NCBI RefSeq assembly: GCF_049943955.1
Contig: NZ_JBNFTW010000013.1
Coordinates: 69,982 to 133,981 of the forward strand
Direction: 5' to 3'
Length of the DNA stretch: 64,000 bases
DNA from: Desulfosporosinus sp049943955
GTDB lineage: Bacteria; Bacillota; Desulfitobacteriia; Desulfitobacteriales; Desulfitobacteriaceae
The notes under the pieces were generated by a model. The model worked only from the letters and a program-made list of their open reading frames with translations. It was not told where the DNA came from and did not search any database. Each line of letters starts with the position of its first letter. Position 1 is the first letter of the stretch. Shown piece by piece: positions 49,467-57,496 of this stretch. The translations under genes were made by a program, and so were the position numbers.

Positions 49467-49670
49467 ATGTCAGCGTATATCTTGGAAAAACTTTGCCGGG
49501 GGTGCAAGCGCTGTGTCAATACCTGTCCCGAACAGGCCATTGCCATGTTGTCACATTTGGCAGTGGTAGATCCTAAGAAATGTGTGGAATGTGAAGCTTG
49601 CATGGAAGCTTGCATGCATGGTGCTATTACCTTTGTGGAGGCAGGGGAGATGAAGATTAATGGCGGATAA
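49467..49670 (+). CDS. 2[4Fe-4S] ferredoxin-like protein
   Basis: A 67-residue protein with two cluster motifs, CRGCKRCVNTCP and CVECEACMEACMHGA. The first lacks nothing obvious; the second ends in M rather than P after the last Cys. It overlaps the next gene by 11 bases. With a flavoprotein reductase encoded at 50639 it could form a small electron-transfer chain, which is inference. Confidence 0.85.
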   Translation: MSAYILEKLCRGCKRCVNTCPEQAIAMLSHLAVVDPKKCVECEACMEACMHGAITFVEAGEMKINGG

Positions 49671-49872
49671 AGGACAAGCGCATGAAAAACCGCTGGATCA
49701 ACAGGAAGTATTAAAGCAGCTTAAAGAAGTTGAGGAAAAGCTAATTGATCTTAAAGCTCGTTGGCCGTTTCACTCGGTGCAGCCGCGTATGGTAGCGGAA
49801 CGAGAAGATCTGGAAGAAGAAAGAGACCGTTTGTTGGGTATCCTAAATGTATTGGGCGTTGTTCTGGATTAA
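49660..49872 (+). CDS. Small coiled-coil protein, 70 residues
   Basis: A charged protein with a heptad-like pattern (EVLKQLKEVEEKLIDLK and REDLEEERDRLLGILNVL) and no cysteine. Its ATG is inside the ferredoxin gene with GGGGAG upstream, suggesting translational coupling. No family recognised. Confidence 0.65.
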   Translation: MADKGQAHEKPLDQQEVLKQLKEVEEKLIDLKARWPFHSVQPRMVAEREDLEEERDRLLGILNVLGVVLD

Positions 49873-49950
49873 TTTCTAATTCGAACAACAAGGCATTCTA
49901 TTGCTTGAAACCAAGAGATTAAATATTATCTGATAAAGCGAGGGAAAGTC

Positions 49951-50337
49951 ATGGATTTAAAGTATGAAGTTAAAACGAATAAACCTTTTCTGACAGCTGT
50001 GGAAGATTTGAAGAAAACATTAAGCAATAATAGTTTCGGCGTTTTGTGGGAACTTGATTTTAAAGACAAATTAGCAGAAAAAGGGCTGGATTTTCAAGGC
50101 CACTTTAAGGTTTTGGAGGTCTGCAATCCCAAACAAGCAAAAGAAGTATTGGAGCTTCAGGTCGAAGTCGGATATTTTCTACCCTGTAAGGTGGTTGTTT
50201 ACGAAAAAGAAGAAAGTGTGTATATGGGAATGATGCGTCCGACATCTTTGATCGGTATGATGGAACACAAACAATTGCTGAGCGTTGCACAACAGGTAGA
50301 GAGCGTGTTAAAGAAAGCCTTGGATGAGGCGATCTAA
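49951..50337 (+). CDS. DUF302 domain protein
   Basis: A 128-residue protein of the DUF302 fold: LKKTLSNNSFGVLWELD, KVLEVCNPKQAKEVL, and VGYFLPCKVVVYE are the usual blocks (alkyl-hydroperoxide-like beta-alpha fold with a conserved Cys-Asn-Pro). DUF302 proteins often occur with persulfide or redox genes, but their activity is unknown. Last gene before a strong terminator. Confidence 0.82.
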   Translation: MDLKYEVKTNKPFLTAVEDLKKTLSNNSFGVLWELDFKDKLAEKGLDFQGHFKVLEVCNPKQAKEVLELQVEVGYFLPCKVVVYEKEESVYMGMMRPTSLIGMMEHKQLLSVAQQVESVLKKALDEAI

Positions 50338-50437
50338 TAATTAATCAAGGTGAGCACCATTTCAGGATACAATCTAAATTATCCTTGGGGCTGTATAAAA
50401 ACTTAATTCTAAAAATCCAAAGTGGGTGCAAATAACC

Positions 50438-50480
50438 AAAGGCGTTCTCGCTTCACTAATAGTGGAGTGAGAACGCCTTT
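50438..50480 (+). terminator. Rho-independent terminator after the DUF302 gene
   Basis: AAAGGCGTTCTC and GAGAACGCCTTT, plus inner CACT/AGTG pairs, form a long perfect hairpin. The rest of the ~300-base gap to the next gene shows no clear element. Confidence 0.9.
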
Positions 50481-50638
50481 ATTCAATGGTTAGGCAAGTA
50501 AAGCTCATTTGCCGCTTGGTTCCTGCAGTCGTATCTCTTGTCAGGATATCTTGAAGCAATATTAAAAGTTGATAGTTAATTTGAGAAATTCGGGGAACAC
50601 TTTCGCTATAAAGAAAATGACTCAAGGAGGTTTAAAAC

Positions 50639-51529
50639 GTGTCTGAGGATCTTAATAATATCAAAGATCACTATGAACTTGCCATTATTGGATGCGGGCC
50701 GGCAGGGATGGCGGCAGCTCTTAACGCCAAAATAAGGAAACGAGATTTTATTTTGTTGGGCTCGGAATTCTGCAGTCCAAAGTTGTCTAAGGCCCCTCAA
50801 ATTGACAATTGGCTCGGTTTTCCTGAAATTAGCGGCGAGGATTTAAGACAGCGGTTTCTAAATCATCTTAAGGAAAAGGACATATCTATTATTCCTTTTA
50901 AAGTTACAAGTATATATCCGGGCCCTCCTTTCACCGTCATTGGCAAGGAGAAATCCCTGGAAGCCGATGCTCTCATTCTGGCGACGGGAGTTTCGGCGAG
51001 CAAATTATTTCCTGGTGAAGCCGAATTGCTTGGTATGGGTGTTGGCTATTGTGCCACCTGTGACGGTCCCTTGTATAAAGACAAGAAGGCAGCGATTATT
51101 TCCTATAGTCATGAAGGTGAGGATGAGGCCAATTTTATGGCCGACATCTGTTCCCAAGTCTATTATATTCCTTATTACAGTGACGCCCCCTCCCTTGATT
51201 CCCGGGTTGAAGTTAAGAAGAGCAAGGTTGCGAGGATTGTGGGGAAAGAAAGGGTAGAACAGCTTGACCTTGGGGAGGAACAATTAACTGTTGACGGAGT
51301 ATTCATCATCAGAGAAAATCTTCCTGCCGAGCAGCTTATTTCAGGTCTGGAAATGGAAGACGGTGCTATTAAGGTAAATCACAAATTGGAAACTAGTTTT
51401 CCGGGATTATTTGCAGCCGGCGATTGCACGGGGCAACCCTATCAGTTAATTAAAGCTGCGGGAGAAGGCGGAACTGCAGCCCTTCAGGCGGTGAAATATC
51501 TGGATAGTTTTAAAGCTCCTAAACCCTAA
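50639..51529 (+). CDS. Thioredoxin-reductase-like flavoprotein lacking the NADPH motif
   Basis: A 296-residue two-domain FAD protein. The FAD site is IIGCGPAGMAAALNAK, the redox disulfide CATCD, and the C-terminal FAD block FAAGDCTGQPYQL. In NADPH-dependent thioredoxin reductases the second nucleotide site reads GGGDSA; here it is SYSHEGEDEAN, with no glycine motif. Flavin-dependent ferredoxin:thioredoxin reductases in Clostridia also lack it, so ferredoxin may be the electron donor. The GTG start follows AAGGAGG. A thioredoxin is not encoded nearby. Confidence 0.82.
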   Translation: MSEDLNNIKDHYELAIIGCGPAGMAAALNAKIRKRDFILLGSEFCSPKLSKAPQIDNWLGFPEISGEDLRQRFLNHLKEKDISIIPFKVTSIYPGPPFTVIGKEKSLEADALILATGVSASKLFPGEAELLGMGVGYCATCDGPLYKDKKAAIISYSHEGEDEANFMADICSQVYYIPYYSDAPSLDSRVEVKKSKVARIVGKERVEQLDLGEEQLTVDGVFIIRENLPAEQLISGLEMEDGAIKVNHKLETSFPGLFAAGDCTGQPYQLIKAAGEGGTAALQAVKYLDSFKAPKP

Positions 51530-51642
51530 TCCTAAATTATTTTTCTTTCTGTGCTCGACCGCAAGGGGGACATAAAAAGTGAACCTCCCCTACCTACACT
51601 TCGTTAAGAACGAAAACACTGTTTTCGTCGTAGAAAAATAAA

Positions 51643-51667
51643 AGGTAGGATTTTTAGTTTCCTACCT
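51643..51667. terminator. Hairpin between the flavoprotein gene and thrB
   Basis: AGGTAGGA (51643-51650) pairs with TCCTACCT (51660-51667) around TTTTTAGTT; an extra CGAAAAC-ACT-GTTTTCG hairpin lies at 51611-51627. Termination for either strand is plausible but the T-runs are weak. Confidence 0.4.
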
Positions 51668-51779
51668 AATAAGGGTTTGTTCTTCTATTTCCAACCTGCC
51701 GCTTCGTCTGAGTCGAACAAGTGCGAAGACAGTATCCTCGAGCGTCAGGTTTTCTTAATTCGGAGTGTCACAAAATTCT

Positions 51780-52676
51780 TCATTCGTCTGAAGAGACGGC
51801 TCCGCAGTGATCAACATCAAGTATGATGGCCTGGGACTCAACCCCAAATTGCTTCATAGTCGTCAGCATGGACTGGCAAACTGCTTTCTGGGAGGATTCC
51901 TGAATTAAGGCAATTAGCGTAGGGCCTGAACCGCTCAGAGCCGTTCCATAGGCTCCGGCTTGTTCAGCAGCCTTCAGCGTTTCAAACATCCCTGGAATAA
52001 GGGCCGAACGTTTATTTTGATGAAGCATGTCGCGCATTCCCTCTTTCAAGAGGAGATAATCTTCACGAATGAAGGCGTCAATTAATAATCCTGCATGGGA
52101 GATATTAAATACAGCCTCTTGACGAGATACATCGGGAGGTAAAATGCCTCTGGCTTTTTCCGTTTTTAGGCGCAGGTTAGGAATAAGAACCACTGCCCTA
52201 AGATTTGTCCCCTGTCCTAAAACTCTAGGCAGAACTCCATCACCTGTAGAAACAGCTAAAGTGATTCCTCCATATAAGGCCGGTGTGACGTTATCAGGAT
52301 GTCCTTCAAGAGTATTGGCCATTTGCAGCAGTTCTAATTTTGCTAAAGGGGTCCCAGCCAAAATATTAGCTGCCACAAGTCCGCCCACAATGGCGGCAGA
52401 GCTGCTGCCGAGACCGCGGGCCGGAGGAATATGATTTTCCAGTGTCAGGGCAATCGTCGGAATGGGATAATTAATTTGCTCCCAGAGGTAGCACATGGTT
52501 CGCCAGACAAGGTTGCTCTCGTCAGTTGATATACCTTCCTTATAGGTTCCTGTTAACGAGATTTGGAAGGGGCGGTTCACATCAATTTTAATTGAGTTGT
52601 ATAGTTGAAGGGCCAGGCCAAGACAGTCAAAACCGGGTCCAAGATTGGCGGAGGTAGCAGGGATTTTTACGATCAT
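51780..52676 (-). CDS. thrB: Homoserine kinase
   Basis: GHMP-family kinase phosphorylating homoserine on the way to threonine. The 298 residues show the N-terminal IPATSANLGPGFDCLGLAL, the phosphate loop PPARGLGSSSAAIVGG and the C-terminal GTALSGSGPTLIAL motif. It overlaps the hom stop by four bases, so both are translated from one message. No thrC is present in the window. Confidence 0.95.
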   Translation of the reverse strand: MIVKIPATSANLGPGFDCLGLALQLYNSIKIDVNRPFQISLTGTYKEGISTDESNLVWRTMCYLWEQINYPIPTIALTLENHIPPARGLGSSSAAIVGGLVAANILAGTPLAKLELLQMANTLEGHPDNVTPALYGGITLAVSTGDGVLPRVLGQGTNLRAVVLIPNLRLKTEKARGILPPDVSRQEAVFNISHAGLLIDAFIREDYLLLKEGMRDMLHQNKRSALIPGMFETLKAAEQAGAYGTALSGSGPTLIALIQESSQKAVCQSMLTTMKQFGVESQAIILDVDHCGAVSSDE

Positions 52677-53968
52677 GAGTTTGACTCCTCCCCTTTTTCA
52701 AAGCGTATTACGTTGTGAATCATGAGAACTTTACTATACGCTCGAACTGAGTCCAGAGCTTCTTGAAGCGCGCCTTCGCGGCAGGGGTGCGTTACTAGTA
52801 CGATTTCGGCTTGCTGTTCGCCGCGGGGTTTTTGGATAATAGAAGCAAAGCTGATGTTTGCTTCCGCAAAGAGGAGCGCCAAAGTGGCAAGGACGCGAGG
52901 TTCATCTTTCACGAGAAGACGGATATAAAAGGCAGTGAAAAATTCCGAGGAGGCTTTGATTCCGAGATCACGATAACAGGTGCAGTTAATCATCGACGTG
53001 GAGTTAGACTGGATGTTGCGAATGACACGAATGATATCAGAAACTACGGCACTGCCGGTGGGCAGTGATCCTGCCCCCCGGCCATAAAACATGGTTTCTC
53101 CCACAGCATCCCCTACAACATAAATGGCATTATAGACACCATTTACGGAAGCCAGGGGATGGTTCATGGGCAAAATTGCCGGATGAACACGAACTTCGAT
53201 GCCTTCTTCGTGATGTTTTGCGATAGCTAGTAATTTGATGGTACATCCGAGTTCCGCCGCATAGGCTAAATCTTCACGTGTGATTTTGGAGATGCCTTCC
53301 ACAAAAACGTCCTTGAGGGTAACCCGTGAATTAAAGGCAATGGAGGCAAGGATGGACAGCTTTCGTGCTGCATCTAAACCGTCGACATCGGCCGCAGGGT
53401 TAGCTTCAGCATAACCTAAGCTTTGAGCTTCAGCCAATACTTCAAAATAATCCCGTCCCTGTTCTGCCATAGCAGACAGGATATAGTTGGTCGTTCCGTT
53501 AATGATTCCGATTAAAGCCGAGATTCGATTAGCAGCCAGAGCGTGTTTAAGGGCAGCAATGATAGGGATTCCGCCGGCGACACTTGCTTCAAAATAGAGG
53601 TCTTTACCAGCCGTATTGGCAGCGTCCAGGAGTTCTTGTCCATGGAGAGCCAATAAGTCTTTATTCGCCGTAACCACGTGTTTCCCTTGGCGCAGCGCTT
53701 CTAATATATAAGAACGAGCGGGTTCAATTCCTCCAATAACTTCAACAATAATATCAATCTCTGGGTCCTGGAGGATATCATTGGCTTGGTCTGTAAGGAG
53801 AAACTTTCCTTGAATGTTTCGGGGAAGTTCGGGATTGCGGACAAGAATCTTTTTTATCTGAATTTCACTTTGAGTTCTCGTTTGTATGTCTTCGGCATTT
53901 TGCTGTAATATGCTGACTACGCCACTACCAACGGTTCCAAGACCTAAAAGTCCAATGTTAATAGGCAT
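52673..53968 (-). CDS. hom: Homoserine dehydrogenase
   Basis: NAD(P)-dependent reduction of aspartate semialdehyde to homoserine. The 431-residue protein has the Rossmann motif GLGTVGSGVV, VTANKDLLALHG, VAGGIPIIAALK, the catalytic ASVAGG...GYAEANPAADVDGLDAARK region and a C-terminal ACT domain (~350-425) for feedback control by threonine. A 'PRGEQQAEIVLVTH' stretch belongs to the ACT fold. AGGAGC precedes its start; hom-thrB reads away from ilvE. Confidence 0.95.
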   Translation of the reverse strand: MPINIGLLGLGTVGSGVVSILQQNAEDIQTRTQSEIQIKKILVRNPELPRNIQGKFLLTDQANDILQDPEIDIIVEVIGGIEPARSYILEALRQGKHVVTANKDLLALHGQELLDAANTAGKDLYFEASVAGGIPIIAALKHALAANRISALIGIINGTTNYILSAMAEQGRDYFEVLAEAQSLGYAEANPAADVDGLDAARKLSILASIAFNSRVTLKDVFVEGISKITREDLAYAAELGCTIKLLAIAKHHEEGIEVRVHPAILPMNHPLASVNGVYNAIYVVGDAVGETMFYGRGAGSLPTGSAVVSDIIRVIRNIQSNSTSMINCTCYRDLGIKASSEFFTAFYIRLLVKDEPRVLATLALLFAEANISFASIIQKPRGEQQAEIVLVTHPCREGALQEALDSVRAYSKVLMIHNVIRFEKGEESNS

Positions 53969-54015
53969 CTTTGGCAGCTCCTCTCGATAAAAACAAATGT
54001 ATTGTAATAGTGGAC

Positions 54016-54045
54016 ATTATACCGCTAACTATCAAGTTTTGACAA
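54016..54045 (-). promoter_or_regulatory. Sigma-A promoter of hom-thrB
   Basis: On the minus strand TTGTCA (54045-54040), 18 bases, TATAAT (54021-54016), some 50 bases before the hom start. It lies back to back with the ilv promoter. Confidence 0.6.
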
Positions 54046-54084
54046 GGCATCTGGTGAATTAATATGAATTTCATGGAAAAAGGG

Positions 54085-54113
54085 TTGACACTGAGGAATG
54101 TATTCTGTATCAT
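54085..54113 (+). promoter_or_regulatory. Sigma-A promoter of the ilv operon
   Basis: A near-consensus promoter: TTGACA (54085-54090), 17 bases, TATCAT (54108-54113). It drives the riboswitch leader before ilvE. Confidence 0.85.
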
Positions 54114-54139
54114 ATACACAACGTCAGCAATACAAATGT

Positions 54140-54250
54140 CTTATAACAGAGGAGGAAGTGTATCTAGGGTTCCGGGGGCAACCTGTCTGGTCCAAGCGAT
54201 ACAGAATCCAATTACGGATTTACACCGTGGGTAGAAAAAACCCAAGCGGA
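54140..54250 (+). ncRNA. ykkC-class riboswitch, probable ppGpp (subtype 2a) sensor
   Basis: The leader has the conserved ykkC landmarks in order: TCTAGGGTTCCG, CTGGTCCAAGCG, ACACCGTGGGTAGAAAA, AACCCAAGCGG. Members of the ykkC class sense guanidine, ppGpp or PRPP; subtype 2a (ppGpp) is the one linked to branched-chain amino acid operons in Clostridia, matching ilvE-ilvB-ilvN-ilvC here. The 3' part of the aptamer doubles as the 5' arm of the terminator at 54236, so ligand binding would turn the operon on. Ligand is inferred from context. Confidence 0.85.
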
Positions 54251-54286
54251 AAGTTCCACGTTGCTAGGGACTGGGCTTGGGTTTTT
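54236..54286 (+). terminator. Riboswitch terminator before ilvE
   Basis: AAAAACCCAAGC (to 54247) pairs with GCTTGGGTTTTT (54275-54286), ending in a T-run; the 5' arm overlaps the aptamer. Confidence 0.85.
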
Positions 54287-54333
54287 GAGTTGTCTGAATT
54301 ATTACGGATTTTTAATAGAAAGGGGTTAATCTG

Positions 54334-55233
54334 ATGGGGCTCGTAATTTACTGTAAAGGGGCTTTCGTTTCTGAAGAAGAGGCAAAAGTATCAATTTTTG
54401 ATCATGGTTTTTTATATGGAGACGGAATTTTTGAAGGAATTCGCGCTTATCATGGCCGGGTTTTTAAATTAGATAAGCATTTAAAACGCCTCTATGAATC
54501 GGCGAAGTCGATTCATTTAGCGATTGGGATATCGAAGGATGAAATGCAGGAGATTGTCTTGGAAACATTACGCAGAAATGGGTTAAGAGATGCTTATATT
54601 CGTTTAGTTGTTTCCCGTGGCAAAGGGGATTTGGGACTCGATCCTAATAACTGTCCCCAAGCCTCTATCTTTTGTATAGCAGATCAAATAAAAATCTTTG
54701 AGCCGATTAAATACGAGCGGGGATTGGAAGTCAAAACCGCTGCCACCCGAAGAAATAATCCTGATTCTTTAAACCCTAGAATTAAATCTCTCAACTATTT
54801 GAATAATATTCTTGCCAAAATCGAAGCCAATCAAGCGGGAGTTGTGGAAGCAATCATGTTGACTCAAGATGGCTACGTTGCCGAAGGAACTTCAGACAAT
54901 ATTTTTATTGTGCGCAACGGAGTACTGATAACTCCCCCTTTATCTGCGGGGGTTTTGGAAGGTATAACCAGGAATTCGGTTCTGGAGCTTGCTCGTGAAT
55001 TGGGGATTAGGACGTCTGAAGAATTATTTACCCGTCACGATCTCTATACTGCCAGTGAGTGCTTTTTAACGGGTACAGCGGCTGAACTTATCCCCGTAGT
55101 TAATGTCGATGGCAGGGACATTGACAATGGAGTTCCTGGAGAAGTTTTCCGAAAACTTCTCGCTGCCTTTAGGGCTTTAACTCTTGTCAACGGTCCTGAA
55201 ATTTATAAAGCGCAGAGCGCAACGGCCAGATAA
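54334..55233 (+). CDS. ilvE: Branched-chain amino acid aminotransferase
   Basis: PLP class IV aminotransferase making valine, leucine and isoleucine from their 2-oxoacids. The 299 residues include FDHGFLYGDGIFEGIRAYHG, the PLP Lys in PRIKSLNYLNNILAK, EGTSDNIFIV and GVLEGITRNSVLELA. First gene of the riboswitch-controlled ilv operon; AAAGGGG precedes the ATG. Confidence 0.93.
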   Translation: MGLVIYCKGAFVSEEEAKVSIFDHGFLYGDGIFEGIRAYHGRVFKLDKHLKRLYESAKSIHLAIGISKDEMQEIVLETLRRNGLRDAYIRLVVSRGKGDLGLDPNNCPQASIFCIADQIKIFEPIKYERGLEVKTAATRRNNPDSLNPRIKSLNYLNNILAKIEANQAGVVEAIMLTQDGYVAEGTSDNIFIVRNGVLITPPLSAGVLEGITRNSVLELARELGIRTSEELFTRHDLYTASECFLTGTAAELIPVVNVDGRDIDNGVPGEVFRKLLAAFRALTLVNGPEIYKAQSATAR

Positions 55234-55252
55234 TAGAGGAGGGAAATGAAAT

Positions 55253-56941
55253 ATGAGTGAAGAAAAGAAGGGATTAAGTGGAGCAAAACTATTATTAAAC
55301 GCCTTACAAGAGGAAGGTGTGGACATTATTTTTGGCTATCCTGGCGGAGTATTGCTTCCTCTATATGACGCTATGCTGGATACTCCCATTCGCCATGTCT
55401 TAGGACGCCATGAGCAAGGAGTCGTTTTTGCTGCTGACGGGTACGCACGAGTCAGCGGTAAAGTAGGCGTATGCCTGGCGACGTCAGGCCCCGGGGCTAC
55501 AAATCTGGTAACCGGTATAACCAATGCCTATTCTGATTCTATTCCCCTTGTGGTTTTAACAGGTCAAGTGCCAACAAGTTCCCTTGGATCGGATTCCTTT
55601 CAGGAAGTCGATATTATTGGCATTACAATGCCGATAACAAAGCATTCTTATATCGTTAAAGATCCTCGCGACCTTCCCAGAGTAGTTAAAGAAGCCTTCT
55701 TTCTTGCTCGAACCGGAAGACCGGGTCCTGTTGTAATTGATCTGCCAAAGGATGTTTTAGCCCAGGAAAATGTTGAACCTTTTCCCAGTGATATGAAGCT
55801 TAAAGGGTATAAAGTCTTTGGCCGGGGCAATAACAGTAAAATCGAAGAGGTAGCTCAAGCACTTTCCGAAGCGCGAAAGCCTGTTCTTTATGCTGGCGGG
55901 GGAGTTGTGACAGCAAACGCCGAAGGAGTCCTGCGTCAATTTGCTGAACGGGCGAATTTACCCGTTGTCACCACGTTAATGGGGATCGGCAGCCTTCCTT
56001 ACGGTCATCCTAATCTTTTAGGAATGGTCGGCATGCATGGTACAGTGACTGCTAACTATACAGTGGATGATTGTGACCTGCTGATCGCTGTAGGAGTTCG
56101 CTTCGATGATCGGGTAACAAGCGGTTTAGGCCATCGATTTGCGACAAAAGCAAGAGTTATTCATATGGATATTGATCCAGTGGAAATTAGTAAAGTCGTA
56201 AAGACACACATGCGAATTGTCGGAGACGCTCGTAAAATTCTTGAAGAACTCCTGGAGGTTCTGCAGGGACATTCACTTCCTGAGCTTTCCGAATGGTGGG
56301 GACAAATTCGGAACTGGCAGAAAGATAATCCCTTAGGCTGTGATTTAGACTCCTTAACTCCTCAATTAGTTATAAAGACACTTGGTGAACTGGCAGGCGG
56401 AGAGGCTGTTATAGCTACTGACGTGGGACAACATCAAATGTGGGTGGCTCAGTTTTATCCGATAGCACGTATGCGCAATTATGCAACAAGCTGCGGCCTT
56501 GGGGTTATGGGCTACGGACTGCCGGCTGCAGTGGGGGCTCAATTGGCTCGTCCTCAAGATAACGTATTTTTAATAACCGGAGATGGTTCACTGCAAATGT
56601 CTATTCAGGAGCTGGGAACCGTCGCTCAAAACAAACTGCCAATTAAAATTATCTTGCTTAATAACGGTGTTCTTGGAATGGTTCGTCAAATGCAAAAGAT
56701 GTTTTATGATGGACGGTACAACCATATTCAACTTGAAGGAAATCCGGATTTTGTCAAAGTGGCTGAGGCCTATGGAATTCGTGGAATTCACGTTGATTCT
56801 GTAGATCAGGTTCGTGGTGCCATTGAGGAAGCAGTTAATTCTTCTGGCCCGATATTGCTGGATTTCAAGATTTCCCCTGAGGAAAATGTTTTACCGTTAG
56901 TCCCTCCAGGAAAAGTTATCACTGAAATGATTGTGAGGTAA
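55253..56941 (+). CDS. ilvB: Acetolactate synthase, large subunit
   Basis: TPP- and FAD-dependent biosynthetic acetohydroxyacid synthase. The 562-residue chain has YPGGVLLPLYDAM, the catalytic Glu in GRHEQGVVFAADGYAR, FDDRVT, and the TPP/Mg motif GDGSLQMSIQELGT...NNGVLGMVRQ. AGGAGGG precedes the ATG, and its TAA overlaps the ilvN ATG by one base. Confidence 0.97.
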   Translation: MSEEKKGLSGAKLLLNALQEEGVDIIFGYPGGVLLPLYDAMLDTPIRHVLGRHEQGVVFAADGYARVSGKVGVCLATSGPGATNLVTGITNAYSDSIPLVVLTGQVPTSSLGSDSFQEVDIIGITMPITKHSYIVKDPRDLPRVVKEAFFLARTGRPGPVVIDLPKDVLAQENVEPFPSDMKLKGYKVFGRGNNSKIEEVAQALSEARKPVLYAGGGVVTANAEGVLRQFAERANLPVVTTLMGIGSLPYGHPNLLGMVGMHGTVTANYTVDDCDLLIAVGVRFDDRVTSGLGHRFATKARVIHMDIDPVEISKVVKTHMRIVGDARKILEELLEVLQGHSLPELSEWWGQIRNWQKDNPLGCDLDSLTPQLVIKTLGELAGGEAVIATDVGQHQMWVAQFYPIARMRNYATSCGLGVMGYGLPAAVGAQLARPQDNVFLITGDGSLQMSIQELGTVAQNKLPIKIILLNNGVLGMVRQMQKMFYDGRYNHIQLEGNPDFVKVAEAYGIRGIHVDSVDQVRGAIEEAVNSSGPILLDFKISPEENVLPLVPPGKVITEMIVR

Positions 56942-57426
56942 TGAGTATGTTGCATACACTTGCAGTTCTTGTGGAAAATCACCCTGGCGTTTTGATTAAA
57001 GTTGCGGGACTTTTTGCCCGCAGGGCTTACAATATTGAGAGCCTGACCGTTTGTCAGACTGAGGATCCGGAAGTATCAAGGATGACGATAGTGGTAGCCG
57101 GTGATGATCAAGTTATCGAACAAGTTAGAAACCAGTTAAGTAAACTCGTTGTGGTCCACTCAGTTGTAGATTTAACTGAGAAGAGTGTTGTGGATAGAGA
57201 ACTGGCCTTGGTGAGGATTCCAATTAATTCAGAAACGCGTTCTGAAGTCTTCCAAACCTTGGATGTTTTCCGCGGACGGGTTGTTGATATGGGCAGAAGC
57301 AATATCACCGTTGAATTGACCGGGGACATTGATAAAATCGATGCCTTCGTCCATGCGATTCGGCCCTATGGTTTACTAGAATTAGTGCGAACTGGCAAAA
57401 TTGCTATTATGCGTTCCGAGGCATGA
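56941..57426 (+). CDS. ilvN: Acetolactate synthase, small (regulatory) subunit
   Basis: Regulatory partner of IlvB conferring valine sensitivity. The 161 residues begin with an ACT domain (TLAVLVENHPGVLIKVAGLFARRAYNIESL in part) and continue with the IlvH C-terminal domain (ELALVRIPINSETRSEVFQ, GLLELVRTGKIAIMR). The start could also be ATG 56947, two codons in. Confidence 0.95.
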   Translation: MSMLHTLAVLVENHPGVLIKVAGLFARRAYNIESLTVCQTEDPEVSRMTIVVAGDDQVIEQVRNQLSKLVVVHSVVDLTEKSVVDRELALVRIPINSETRSEVFQTLDVFRGRVVDMGRSNITVELTGDIDKIDAFVHAIRPYGLLELVRTGKIAIMRSEA

Positions 57427-57496
57427 GGTGTATAATAGATGTTGTTTACTGCTTATTTTAATATAATAGTTTAGGATTAGAGAGGAAGATTTTAAA

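Noticed and set aside
54140..54250. Leucine/isoleucine T-box before ilvE
   Set aside because: No GGTGGTACCGCG-type T-box sequence is present; the conserved blocks are those of ykkC RNA.
54098..54334. 78-residue open frame before ilvE
   Set aside because: It covers the ykkC riboswitch and its terminator; the RNA structure explains the sequence.
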